A stretch of DNA of 64,000 nucleotides from Ceratorhiza oryzae-sativae. Its lineage: Eukaryota > Basidiomycota > Agaricomycetes > Cantharellales > Ceratobasidiaceae. The notes under the pieces were generated by a model. The model did not search any database, was not told where the DNA came from, and saw only the letters and a list, made by a program, of their open reading frames with translations. This document shows, one piece after another, positions 1 through 11,377 of the stretch (positions are counted from its first letter, which is position 1; the number at the start of each line of letters is the position of its first letter). The stretch lies in contig JARWMV010000014.1 in the NCBI GenBank assembly GCA_030998015.1, positions 219,120 to 283,119 on the forward strand, written 5' to 3'. The position numbers and the translations under genes were made by a program.

Positions 1-1
1 T

Positions 2-603
2 ATCCTAGGAGTTGGTGACCGACATCTCGACAACTTGCTCGTCACCCCAGATGGTACGTATCCCCGGAATCGGTGCCCCAATCTTTGCTCATGTTTCTGC
101 GTCTAGGTCACTTTTTCCATGGTATTTTTTTCTTTTGGCGAACTTGGGGTCCAATTGGGTACTCACGTTTCTACAGTGGACTTTGGTTATATCCTCGGAC
201 GCGACCCAAAGCCCTTTCCGCCACCAGTCAAAGTATGCAAGGAAATGGTCGACGCAATGGGTGGCGCCGGGTCAGCGCACTACGCGAAATTCAAAAACTA
301 CTGCTTTACGGCATTTAGCATTCTCCGAAAGAGCGCCAACCTGATCCTCAATCTCGTCGCGCTCATGGTTGACGCAAATATCCCAGATATCAAGCACCGA
401 GACGTCCATGAGCAGTCCAGAGAAGTTTCGGCTCGACTTGACTGAAGAAGAGGCCATTAAACATTTCGAGACGTTGTTGAACGAGTGGTCGTACTTTACG
501 GTCGTTTTTGATCGTATTCACGATATTGCACAGGTGGGTGAAGATCATTAGCACGGCAGCAAAGATGGCTTACCGCGGAATCACGCAGTACTGGAGATCG
601 TAA
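2..603 (+). CDS. VPS34: Phosphatidylinositol 3-kinase VPS34, C-terminal part (5' end outside window)
   Basis: Class III PI 3-kinase, which makes PI3P on endosomes and autophagosomes. The visible part is the end of the catalytic domain: the catalytic loop [11 protein letters not shown], then the activation loop [18 protein letters not shown], the helical tail, and the terminal helix ending HDIAQYWRS. The exons I infer are 2-53, 107-121, 177-533 and 589-603, with GT-AG introns of 53-55 bp; the 107-121 exon is only 15 nt. The last intron is needed to restore the conserved QYWR ending before the TAA at 601-603. Near 410-421 the reading frame shifts by one base between the segment ending RDVHE and the segment starting EKFRLDL; no intron fits, so a base is probably missing. 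Identity is very sure; the upstream part of the gene is not in the window. Confidence 0.93.
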
Positions 604-1122
604 AGGTGACAGGGACTATATGGGGTTCGTAAGCTAAATCCATAAATTCCTCACAAGCTTTAATGCATACCAATGCTTCCCCTGCTTTTTCAATACCTTT
701 TAACAACCATGTAGTTTGTGTGACATTAGAATAAGCAATATACATGATAGATGAACTTCAAGCAGATATGCCATGCGCGTAGTTTTCGTTCACGAGTTGT
801 GCGCCAGAGGAAACTCAAACATTTTATCGCATCCCTACACCGCCACAACCTGACGCTGCGACATGTTTGAGCCTTCTTACCAGTTCTTACTTCTCGCTGC
901 GGCAGTCAAAAAAAAACAACCCCGAAAATGCCATAAAAAACAACACACAATCACAACACACAAAGTTCACAAGAAAGTCCAGCCCAAAGTCAACTGAATG
1001 ATAGTACGCAGGTCCTACAACTGCAAGAACAAGACGATATTACAAAGAACGTACGTGGTGAGCAGTCAAAATGTCCGTTGGAATAACCTCCACCACAAAA
1101 GAGACAGACATGACATCTCAGC
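604..1122. other. Intergenic, convergent 3' ends
   Basis: Lies between the stop codons of VPS34 and the GH5 glucanase. I see only A-rich stretches (around 905-960) fitting 3' UTRs, and no convincing coding sequence. Confidence 0.6.
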
Positions 1123-3679
1123 TTAGTGCATGGGTGCGCCGGTGATCCTCGGCTCTCGGACCAACCTCCTTCGGCCATTGCAGCGGCTCGGGACAGCCGC
1201 GTTGACAGCATTCCACGGGTCAGGGTACGTGCAGCCTTCAATGGGCACATAGTCACCATCCCATCCACCACTTCCGCCAATCCAACCGCTTCCAGCAGTG
1301 GCGGTGGCAGAAGCAAAGGTAGGAGCAGGAAGAGTATTAGGAGTACCGGTGGGGGTGTATGAAGGCAGGGCAGCCACGTTTGGCTGGTCAGCAAAGCTCG
1401 TAGGCGGGAATGGGTGGGAAGCGCGGAGGGAGGCAGCAATGGTCTGGGAGACATAGGACGTCTGAGACGGCTTGAGGGGGCCAGAACGGGGATTAGTGTT
1501 GCCGCAAGCACCTGCAGCCTTACGAGGATCGGTCGGGATCCAGCCGTTCTCGAGACCAAGACTGTACGACCAGAGGGGCGAGTTGACCTTGCCACTGTTG
1601 TTCGACTTGCCAATCTTCCAGGTCCAGAAGAAGTAGTTCTAAAGCACTGGTTAGTGAATCAAAGAGAGAAGCACTTGGGTGAAACATACCTGCATAGCAT
1701 CCATACTAGCCAAGGCGAACTGCATCAAGTTGGCCTTGACGTCGGAGGACCAGTTCGTAGAATCGAGCCAAGGGGCACAGCTGCCGATACGAGGGCCATT
1801 GTAAGTAGACAGGGTTCCATCGTAGCGGTAACCACTGCTGGCACCGTTCAGGTAAAGACCGCAATCGTTGAAAGCCAAACTCCATTCTCCAGCAGCGGCG
1901 AATCCGTAGGTATCCAGGGTGCCGTTGAAGCGAGAAGCCCAACGAGCACACGGGCGCTTGATCTGCTGAGCAAGAGGAGACGAGTCGAGCGGATCAGCGA
2001 ATGCAAAGTACGGGTGCGAGTCTAGTTGCCGATTGTTAGGTCAGATGAAAAAACTTGATTGAACTAGTACACTCACCAAGAGCAACACGATCGGAACCAG
2101 GCATGAAGTTGGCCCACTGCTCGAGAGGCTGGAACCCATCGTGGATCGAAATGAAGGGGCCCTTGCCGAGGCCAGTAATATTGCGCATCATGTCATGCAT
2201 CTCAATATAACTGTGGTACAGGTAAGTACGCTACTAGCCGAGGGTTTGTCCTGGACTCACAAGCTGGTGATGGTGTCAATGCCGATCTGAGTGGTTGAGC
2301 CTCGTTGACGACACCAAAGAACGGAACGACATCCTTGTACTGATCCTGCGAGATGAACTCGGTGATGGTGCGCATGATGTTGAGCGAGCGCTGAGCATTG
2401 GCGAGGCCCATTACACCGTGCATCCTAACCATAGCCATGAACATTGAATGCAATAAATCGAGTTTGGATCTTACCAGTTGATCTGACCGCGCTTGCCAGA
2501 GTGGTTAAAGCCATTCTGCGAACCGGGGATAGTGTGCAAGTCAACGTTAATACGGAGACCGTATTTGCGGGCCCATTCAATGGCCTTGAGGAAGTATCTG
2601 CCCAAAAGAATGTCCCATGAGTCACGTTCCACACGGCCAATCGCCACGCGACATACTTCCACGACACACGCTCCAAGAACGGCTCGTCATCAAACTTCTC
2701 AACGGCCCAGTACGGAATGGGGATGCGGACCCAGTTCAAGCCGGCACCAGCAATCTGGGCAAAATCCTCTTCGGTGATAAACGTAGCATAGTGTTCTTCG
2801 AGAACCTTGGCAACACCACCGCTGCTCTTGTTCGCGGCGATAGCCTCGCACAGAGTCCACTCGTCGATTGCCCAGATGCCCCCATAGTTGGGGGCAGAAG
2901 GCTGGTATGGTTCGTACAAGGCCGGCGAGATGAAGGGCTCGAGCACAAGCCAGCCACCAAGGTTGACCCTGCATAAATGAAATCAGCTTACGTCTGAAAT
3001 ACCTGTCAAAATTGACACGAACCCGCGCATGACATCGGTACCATATTTCCATTCCTGGCTGAGCGGAGGTGACCAGCTCTGAGCCTGTGCCGAGTTGTTG
3101 TATGGGTTAGCAGGATCGAATACCCAGAAGCCGCCAAACTTGTTGTTATACGTAAAAGTCGTGCCATCGTCCTTCGTGACGATCGAGCCGTCGCCGCCTA
3201 GTATATCCCGGACGGTCAGCCAATGTGCTGACACAACGCGCACATAGAACCAACATACCAGACGTGACCACACCGCTTGTCGGATTTCCTCCGGTGGGGG
3301 TCGCAGAGGGACCATGGCTGCTGTGGTCGTTGCTGCTGCCTGCTGATGCCGAGTTATTGGTTTTGATGACCTTGAAGTACACAGGTACGATAACCGCGAC
3401 AACAATGACCGCAAGCGCGGCAAGGCCGGCAAGCGCGTAGAGCAAAGGGTTGCGCTTGCGCTTTGGCTTTTCTGAGACGTCGTGGTCGTCGTCGTGGTGG
3501 GGGAGGTCATTCACGGGAACACCCATGTACGACGAAGAGTCATGGGCCTTGATGCTGGGGTCGGCGGAGGCAGTGGTCGCGACCGAGTCCCTGTTCGTCT
3601 GGAGGCCGATGGCCTTGGGGGGGAGGAGCGTGTCCGTCTGCAGCGCAGACGGCGTTTCAGGCCGTGGCGAACTCGACAT
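1123..3679 (-). CDS. Membrane-anchored exo-beta-1,3-glucanase, GH5 family
   Basis: Likely glucan 1,3-beta-glucosidase acting on cell-wall glucan. Start is the ATG at 3677-3679 (product begins [11 protein letters not shown]). The N-terminus is a cytosolic Ser/Asp-rich tail, a basic KPKRKRN stretch, then one transmembrane segment at about residues 78-100, so this is a type II membrane protein with the enzyme outside. The GH5 barrel follows: [41 protein letters not shown], the acid/base region FFGVVNEAQ, and the nucleophile region [16 protein letters not shown]. The usual NEP at the acid/base is NEA here. The C-terminus is Thr/Pro/Ser-rich, ending GAPMH before the TAA at 1123-1125. About seven short introns are implied by frame changes. 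Basidiomycetes and ascomycetes both have such anchored GH5_9 enzymes (yeast Exg-like). Confidence 0.9.
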
Positions 3680-4857
3680 GGGAGCCCAAGGAGGGGAACG
3701 GGGAGGAAAGAAACGGGGTAACACAATGGGTCAACCTGCGTCCGACTTGCTGCTTTTGAACCCAGAGAATTCAATCCGATCAAGCGCTCGCCAAACAGCT
3801 TGGCAGGGCCCACGTCTCAGGCAACCAGCTAGTTCGAGATTCGCAATACAAAGGATTTCAACAGATATATACGACTGTTCAATCTCGTCCTGTCGCCCCG
3901 TCGCTGCACCGCGCATGCTGGGTAGCCCGGCCTCGTCGTAGGTCGGAAGGGGACCAACAAGACATAAATATGAGCAATAATTTCATCCGAGTTGCGCTGA
4001 TCAGGGGCATTTGTTTTTATGATCATACAATATCCCCACACCGCTCTGCTGCAGCTCAACATATATGATTTCTCCGCCGTATGCAACTGCATAAATCCTG
4101 TAGCTGCTGCAACACTGTCGCTCGGCCATGCCGGCCGTGACCTTCTCTCGCTAACGCTGGGCAGGGTTGTGGATGCTTGTGATGGTGCCGATATGCTCGG
4201 CCATCGTCATCCGTTGACAGCCTGTCACTACACACTCTAATTCCATCACCTTTTGGGATAGCCGGATCCCAAGCCGATGCTCGAGTGCACCATTTTGCTC
4301 GTCGTCGCTCACGGATGGGGCCGGTTTACGAGATGCTGGGATTTTATTACGGCCGACTTTCTCGAGGCAGGGTGCTTTACGGCGGCAATCATATTCATTT
4401 TTTCTGCCTTCAACATGAAAGACCTCGTGTTTGGATCGCTTCCGTATCGGGTGACGTCGCTCCTGCCATCCACCTCGTGCACACAAGCCAGTGACAAGCT
4501 TGACATGTAAAATGCGTTCTCGTTCTATTATTACACACGACCATCGACTCGAAGATCCCACGAAAAAAAAAAACTAGCAGTCCAGTAACCAGGCACAAAG
4601 GTCGCACGAAGGCGAACCCAATTTTTTGTCCGCCATCTCCGTGGAAATTCGATTGTCTTGATCTTAGCCTGATTGCCTGACTCAGACCCTCTCTTATTCA
4701 ACACGATGTCAGGGGTGGCCCATCACGTGATTTCACGCTACCCCTATTCAACCTTGATCGGCAAGAGCCCAAGTGTTAACCAGGACGGGAGCGATTAACC
4801 TGGCCGATCTCGTCCGCTATATCTGGGGTCCATTGGATTGTACGCAAGCGTAGTGGA
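3680..4857. other. Intergenic, divergent promoters
   Basis: About 1.2 kb between the start codons of the GH5 enzyme and the secreted protein at 4858. Only short overlapping open frames on both strands with no recognisable protein pattern. Presumably holds both promoters. Confidence 0.55.
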
Positions 4858-6069
4858 ATGTCTTCTGCCATCGTATTGTGTTTTGTCCTGGTGACGTTTT
4901 CTCTTGCGCTGCCGGTCCAACGCGAAACCATCATCCACAGACGACGGCCTGAAATGGAGCGGGAGTGGGATCGCCCAGCACGACGCTTCAATAAACATGA
5001 AGAAATAGTCGAACCATGGATCCCAAACGGTGTTCCGGGACACATTGACCTAATGGCATCAGGTCCATCCAACCGGAGCACAGCAACCTCCCTCTACACC
5101 CCGTACATCACCATCCAGAGTATACCTACAGGACAGACCCCCTACAAGGTCGGCGAAATAGGCTACAGTGGACCCAGCACTCTCATATTTTTAAACGCCA
5201 TGCCGTTTGGACGAGGCACAAAGTTCTGGATCCTCAAATCCCACGACGTGGACTGTTTTGCTGGATCCGAATTCGCATCTAGCTACAACGCGAGCAGCCA
5301 ATCTGGGGGAACCGAGTATCCAGTCACGCTTCGATCGCCTCTCAAGACTAGCAAGGGAGGCGGGATAATTGCCTATTGCGCAACCTACGACCCCAATCCG
5401 CGAGGCTCCGGTATGACACTCGGCGCCGCGCCTTGCGGGACGATCTCTTGCGCGTCACTGCCACAACCCGAGCCAGGAGCCGAGTCTTTGCCCAGCCTAT
5501 CTCGTAATCCGGACGGGACACTCGCGCCTGTGTTTTTCACGACCCGGCCGTGCAACTACTTGGATCCGAACTGCCATGTCTCCCAGATCTTTCTCTATAG
5601 CGCAGAGACGGGCGCTGTCCGGCCTATGTATCATACTGGGGGGATGGAGGGCGTCAATTCAACTTGGACTTCGAGTGGGCAACCCAGACGCCGAAATGTA
5701 CCTGAGCCGTTGGTTAGGAGTGTAAACATGGTCTTTCGACAAGGGGATACACGTGTGCTTCCAGGATGGCCAGACCCAGACCCTGCACTCGTTCTGAGCC
5801 ATCCAGCCTTTGACGTACATGATGTGTCTCAAGCGCCCACGCCAAACGCCACCTTGGATAGCAGCCAACTGGAAGTCCCTGGAATGGAGCCTGGCACCAT
5901 GTTCCGTTGGGCTACGAGGGTTAACTTGCTTTCAAGTACAGCTAGCGAGCATAAAGATGCTACTCCGACGCTCAACTGCTCTATTGGTTCCGTAACCCAA
6001 CAGAGCATTTACCCGACTCCAGCCACATACCTCGTCTGGCTCGCTCCCCCGATTGGGACTCTCCACTGA
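4858..6069 (+). CDS. Secreted protein of unknown function, single exon
   Basis: Open frame of 403 codons from ATG at 4858 to TGA at 6067-6069. The first 19 or so residues are a clear signal peptide (hydrophobic VLCFVLVTFSLALP), followed by a basic region with RRRP. I do not recognise a family. The mature part is rich in Pro, Ser, Thr and Gly, has several Cys (possible disulfides, for example in CFAGS, CATYD, CGTISC, CNYLDPNCH) and several N-glycosylation sequons (NRST, NASS, NSTW, NATL, NCSI). It has no obvious transmembrane segment or GPI signal at the end. Absence of introns is unusual for this window. Extracellular location is inferred from the signal peptide; function is unknown. Confidence 0.8.
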   Translation: MSSAIVLCFVLVTFSLALPVQRETIIHRRRPEMEREWDRPARRFNKHEEIVEPWIPNGVPGHIDLMASGPSNRSTATSLYTPYITIQSIPTGQTPYKVGEIGYSGPSTLIFLNAMPFGRGTKFWILKSHDVDCFAGSEFASSYNASSQSGGTEYPVTLRSPLKTSKGGGIIAYCATYDPNPRGSGMTLGAAPCGTISCASLPQPEPGAESLPSLSRNPDGTLAPVFFTTRPCNYLDPNCHVSQIFLYSAETGAVRPMYHTGGMEGVNSTWTSSGQPRRRNVPEPLVRSVNMVFRQGDTRVLPGWPDPDPALVLSHPAFDVHDVSQAPTPNATLDSSQLEVPGMEPGTMFRWATRVNLLSSTASEHKDATPTLNCSIGSVTQQSIYPTPATYLVWLAPPIGTLH

Positions 6070-6509
6070 GCTTGCTAGATTTGAGCCATGGGTTGTATTT
6101 ATTAATGTCATATACATTCATGTAGACAGTCATTCGCTTTTTGATTGGCGTACGATATTGAGTGTGTCCAATGAATTGAATGTTTGACAGTGCTTGCAAA
6201 CGTCTTGGTTGGACATATACTCGATTTCATATAAAGTGCCTGGTTAGCAATAGATGGGGGGTTTGGGCGTTTGCTGTTCAGCTCCTTAATTGGGTCTTCC
6301 AAATAGAATCAAGCTTCTGCCCGAGGATGGAAGCAAGAAACATTTTTCGGGTTCGATAATTACAGTTTCAGCGACAATTTAATATAATTTATCAATAACG
6401 AACAAAAGAGTTAGCTCAGGCGAAAAAAAAAAAACACAAAAAATGAGAAAAGAGTAAAATATACCATACAAATTATACCCAGCTCCCCTCTCTTGCATAC
6501 TTTCATCCT
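6070..6509. other. Intergenic, convergent 3' ends
   Basis: AT-rich with A-runs near 6424-6440, fitting 3' UTRs of the two convergent genes. No coding signal seen. Confidence 0.5.
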
Positions 6510-8050
6510 TCAGCCCCTTCTCTCACGTCTCTCTGGGACAGCGATCCTGCCTGCTAGACTTTGAGGTTGCACCTGACCTCTATTTCCATCATCTTGCGCA
6601 TCGCCAACACCCCCTCTGTTCAAGGCACCCATACCTCCGTCACCTTCAACCATCGCGGCCGCGAAGTCAGAAGCGTTCGACAGATCGCCTAGCTCTGCGT
6701 CCCAGACGAGTGGTGCCGGCGCTTGAAGGGCGTCCATCATATCCATGAACGACTGTCTGATCCCCAAAGTAGGCTCAGGCGTCGTGCGTATGTTTCCCAT
6801 TAACCTATTCCCGAGATTCTTGGGCGCCTCTCCAAAGTCCAGCGCATTGACCAGGTCCATGGTGAATGCCGGATCAGGAGTAGAATAAGGAGGGACGCTT
6901 GAAAAGTCGTCGCCCCGGCTTCCACATTCGATACCGTTGCTCCAACCTGCTCCAACCCTCCGTTTCTCGGTAGCCTATAGTATATTCCATAGGTCCGCCA
7001 GCCATCCGCCCGCTTGTCACCTCCCTACTACCACAGGTCACCTGGTGGTTCCCTATGAACCCAGTCTCCGTGGCGTCTCCTCCCATCCAGCTATGGGTGG
7101 TCCCTTCGCTCGTGCCCAAGTTCGTGCTGGGGGTCCAGGCCGGTGGGAGGCGGGGAAACCATTGCCTTCGTCCGGGAGCGAGTCGAAAGGGTTGATGTAG
7201 TTGGGGCTCAGCACACTCGCGGCCGCGTCGAATCCAGAGGCCGTCGGGACAACGCCGTTTGGGAAGAACGGGTTGAAAGGGGGTATGTGGGCCGGCCGAG
7301 GTTTAGAAGGCGGCTTTGGGGAGAGGGGGGATGTAGGCCTGCGGACTGGCAACGGTCGAGGCTCGGGCTTTGTTCCAGGTTCCACATCCTGGTCTGAGTT
7401 TGAGTCGGTGTGGGGTGCTGACTTCTCCACGGCCATGCACTCCGATCCTTCTCGCCCAGTAGCATGTCCATCGACCGAATTGAGCTGCAGATCCGCACTC
7501 AAAGCAGGAGTTGGTGCCCCAGGTAGGTTGGTGGCCAACGCATCTGCCACAGTGCCTTACCTGAACTGTCCATAGGTTGGGTGGGGCACCTGGAACATCG
7601 CAGCACTGGGGGGGGGGGTGTTCATTGCCCATTTCCCCTTCAATGGCTCGTCCTATGATTCAGGTAGGTAATAACCGGACACTCGTCCCTCATTTGATTC
7701 CTACCTTTTGTATTCACCAACACCCAGGTCCATCGTTTTAATCGCTGATATCAGCTCCATCAAATCTAACCCAAACGCCGGGGTAAGATTAACAAAGTTA
7801 CCCACTTCAGCATGGACAAGTTCTAGCGAGGTCAGGCAGCTCGAATAGCCTGAGCTAACAGTGTTGTCGAGCGGTCGGCTAGGTGTCGAGATAGCAAAAG
7901 CAGAAGCCAAAGAATCTAGAGTAGGCGCGAAAGACTGCGAGTTTGAGGGAGTGCTGATCAAACTGGTATCCTGGGGTTCACTGGTGATGGGTTTGTGTTG
8001 TCCATGTCGCGGCGACAAACCAGCTATACCCCAGCAAGGGATATCCAAAT
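6510..8050 (-). CDS. Disordered hypothetical protein (splicing unresolved)
   Basis: Three protein-like stretches on the minus strand look like exons of one gene: a Ser/Thr-rich part at about 7720-8030 (TSEPQDTSLISTPSNS, ending in a helical segment LDLMELISAIKTMDL), a Pro-rich part at about 7160-7530 (PLPVRRPTSPLSPKPPSKP, then PNYINPFDSLPDEGNG), and an acidic C-terminal part at 6510-6900 (PDPAFTMDLVNALDFGEAP, ending PERRERRG). I recognise no domain. Composition suggests a largely disordered regulatory protein. Near 7157-7160 the frame after DEGNGF reads better if a CCCC run had one more C (giving PRLPPAWTPSTNLG), so a frame error is likely. Start and introns are not determined; bounds are approximate. 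Confidence 0.5.
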
Positions 8051-8224
8051 GGTGGCGAGTGGTTGTATCATATTAAAAAAATCCAACATGCGACGGAGTT
8101 TCCCCCGCAAGCAAGAATGAGCATTTCAGTAAGCTGACAGGAAACAACGTGATGGTAGTGGTCGAGCACAGATCCAGGGAGAAAACAGCTTCTAACACGT
8201 GACCTGTTCCCACAATTGACCACC

Positions 8225-9609
8225 ATGCCTCCTGCCCCATCATCTGCTCGGGCCCTGCAAGCAATTCTCCCCCAGATTGCGGAAAATAAGCCATACGAAG
8301 CCCACCAGAAAGCACGCACATTTGTTTCTCGATACGCCAAATCCGGCCAATATGATGTCGCCATCGACGTTTTATTCCAGTCTGCGCGTGAATTGCTCAA
8401 GGCGGGACATACGGGCAGCGGGGTCGACCTAGGCTCGTTCCTTCTGGATATATACGAGGCAGCCAAGGTCGATGTAAACTCGGATTCGCGAGGTGTGTCA
8501 GCAGTGATGTGTATCGATCGGTGAAGTGACATGGTTCAAGGGCGAATCACCCAGCTCATTGCGTTGACTGGATCGGAAGGTGCTTGGCGCAAGACGCTCA
8601 TTGACAAGGCGGTCGCGTGAGTCTACGATTGAACCATATATTTTCAATGCCTAACCACGGCCCTGCAGGTGGTCGGCCAAACGTGGCAAGTGTCCAGCTG
8701 GGGATCCTGAGTTGCTTCATTACTGTGGCGAGCTTCTATATCGAGGTGCAAACTTTCGGTTGTGTGGGATAACAAATGAGATTAACAAATATGTCCCAGA
8801 GGGCTCGTTTGAGCTTGCAGAGGTACACCTGCTCAACTCGGCATCCCGCGACTCAGCGCGACTCTTGGCCAGATGATGTTTGAGTGGTTGAGGGACGGAT
8901 CAAACCCAGGGGCATACGCTATTCGTGGCACGATTCCGTTAGTGGCTAGCCTTGTATACAAACTACTACTAACTTGTCTTGGCCTATAGCTATTTGCTAA
9001 ATACTTCCATATTGGCCGCCCGCACTTTCCTCACCACGTTCTTGGACCTGGTGTTGGCTTCACCACGCAAAGATAGTTTGATTAACCCGCACTTTCCGAC
9101 CCCCATTCCGCTAAATTCACCAGATTCTGGCGAGTGAACTTTCACTGTGGATTCTCATGGTTGCCAATCCCCCTGACTGTCTCCCAGAACAAGACGAAAT
9201 CCAGATTACAACGGACCCGACGCTCAACTTTTTGCAACTTGCTATCCGCTCGTGCCAACGCGCTGGATGGGGAGCTGAAGCGACAACGAGCGAAGAAGAA
9301 ACCCAAAATAGGGCGGCACGAGATGCGTGGCTCCGACTCGCAGCTCGGTATCGGACAAGGGTGATTGGAGGTGAACCCATGCGCGATGTACGTTTGCACT
9401 TTAAGCGATCGAGCCAGGAAAGTCCTGAGTTGTATTTTTCACAGGCCATCGACTCACTGGGTGCTCTTTACTTCGACCTCTCAACCTCTCGCAAGGGAGC
9501 AAATCCCCTCCAAGACATGATGTCTAGCCTTTTTGGTGGCGGAGAGCCAACCGAATCCCGCCCTGCACGCAAGCTCCGGAGAGCGTTGCCTTCTACAGGG
9601 CTGGATTAG
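8225..9609 (+). CDS. GET4: GET4, subunit of the tail-anchored protein targeting complex
   Basis: GET4 pairs with Get5 to hand tail-anchored membrane proteins to Get3 in the cytosol. It is an all-helical TPR-like repeat protein. Start is the ATG at 8225 (MPPAPSSARALQ). Recognisable segments in order: YEAHQKARTFVSRYAKSGQY, DVLFQSARELLKAG, GSFLLDIYEAAKVD, then after an intron at about 8493-8540 RITQLIALTGSEGAWRKTLI, LHYCGELLYR, ELAEVHLLNSASRDSARLLA, YAIRGTIPYLLN, NFLQLAIRSCQRAGW, and the C-terminal FDLSTSRKGANPLQDMMSSLFGG. The stop codon is at 9607-9609. At least four to five short introns are implied. It is divergent from the disordered gene to its left and convergent with TSC13. Confidence 0.9.
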
Positions 9610-9738
9610 ACTGAAAGAATAGTTTCGGGCTTACTTCGCCGTGTTTCATAGGTTGTAACATAGATAGTGATCAAGAGTGCATTTTAGCTATGTGGAATAC
9701 AGGTGTTATAATCCTGTAACCGAGACCAAAGATGTGGC

Positions 9739-11118
9739 CTAAAACAAAAATGGAATCAAGATTTTTCGGTTGCGGGGATATGAAGCTCCAAACTCCCGGC
9801 GGTATGCTTTATGTTTTTGATTGCCCAAATAACCATGGGTGTAGTGCCAGCAATGATGAAGATCAGAGCTAACAAGAGTTGTTATTATTCCGGATGCAAT
9901 AAGAGCTTAAGAACTTACAAGCCCAGCTCTTAGTCATGAGAGTAAACGCAATCCAAGCAATGATCTCGAAAGTGTAGTTGGGGCACGACACATACTCAAA
10001 GAGATATCCTACGAGTAGTACAGACATAAGGGAGCTGGCGGTGAAGTTTGAGCTTATGCTTACCCCTAGGAATTCCGCGAGCGGTTGGGTTAGACGCTGG
10101 CCTCAAATTACGCAGAGTCAGATGTGCGTGGAAGTTGGATAGCTCAGCGAACTAGAAGTTGTGTTATTAAAAGACTGAAGGCTATCCGTTCCAGCAATGC
10201 ACTCACGATCCAGATTGCAATCCATTTGATAAGACTGGCAGTGTTGTCGGTTGGCCACCCCCATCCCAAAAGCCAATTCGGCGCCGCATTCTGCACTTGC
10301 TTGGCCGCTAGCGAAGGCGCAGAATACCAGGGCCCATAAAGAGACAGCGCCAACAGAAAGCCGGAGAGTAGATGGTAATGGGCGGAACTGATCGAAATGG
10401 TCAGAATGAGCTGGCATATGCTGGCCGCTACGTACTTCCGGAACAGGTTCCCGATTGGCATGGTGGCATGTGAAAAACGGTGCACGAACACTGTCTCAAG
10501 CTCTCGTTTGAGGAAATGAAGCATAACAAGAGTATATGCAACGCTGAGAACACATCAATACTATGCAGCGGTTCAAACGGCATTACATACGTCTGAAGCT
10601 GACTGTGATGGACATCTTTCCCATAGATCAACTGGGGCAAATGGTACGCGACCGGATGGATGAGAAGCGGGCCAATCTGTACGACCGATAAAAACTTCAC
10701 TATCCTGAGAGGAAGTTTGCTCACATATTCGACAATAAAAACTGTGCGGTAGCTGACTTGCGCTCCAAGATCTTTCACATACAAAACTCCGGATGTACCC
10801 AAACCGGCCTCCTGTAGTGTCGTTTTATCGCTCAAAGGCTGTGATTTGGCGGGCTTGCCCGTCTTTTCAGTTGATTTGACGGGTGGTGTTGTAGTCAGAC
10901 GTTGCCGGGAGGGGTAAAACTATACAATGTATTCAGCCAGTGCGCGAGAGGGGATAGGTCTGTCGAAATACCTTTGGACATTGCTTCGAAATGGCTTGCT
11001 TTACGTCCCCAATCGTTATTGATTCATACGTACGGCCAGGAAATTCGAGAGTCTGGGGAAGGTTCCTGGCTATGGCCAACGGACGAGAGCTAGCTGGATT
11101 AAGTGCGACAGCGACCAT
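9739..11118 (-). CDS. TSC13: Very-long-chain enoyl-CoA reductase (TSC13 type)
   Basis: Catalyses the last step of the ER fatty-acid elongation cycle, reducing trans-2-enoyl-CoA with NADPH. Start ATG at 11116-11118 ([14 protein letters not shown]). The N-terminal ~80 residues form the ubiquitin-like region typical of this family ([17 protein letters not shown]). Multi-span membrane segments follow, with [36 protein letters not shown], then the steroid-reductase C-terminal domain [32 protein letters not shown]. The final conserved [19 protein letters not shown] sits in a different frame from the preceding [10 protein letters not shown]: a run of five T (plus strand, about 9813-9817) would need six. 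With that base the gene ends at the TAG complement at 9739-9741; without it translation stops at 9756. I judge this a sequence error. Confidence 0.88.
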
Positions 11119-11377
11119 GGTGGACGTGACGCAAAATAGGATGACACGCGTCAAACATATCCAACGCATGACAAGCAAGGCACATTCTCAGGGTTCCTTC
11201 CACATGCGATATATGCGGCCCCTTGGGCCATCTAGAATTCTAACTACTGCAAACATAAATTCAAGAAAAAAAAAATAGCCATATTCCGTATAAAGGCTAA
11301 CATAAATTCAAAGCACGACTCAATTCAACATGAAAGAAGTACAGCCTCCATGCTATTCTGGCACTATAGTAGATAGG

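Noticed and set aside
990..2025. Long open frames on both strands overlapping the GH5 gene
   Set aside because: They are out-of-frame shadows of the GH5 coding exons, whose own translation is clearly conserved.
7303..7632. Zinc-finger-like pattern with several Cys (GRC, CFECG) on the minus strand
   Set aside because: The Cys spacing fits no GATA or RanBP2 finger well, and another frame over the same bases gives a better, Pro-rich protein reading.
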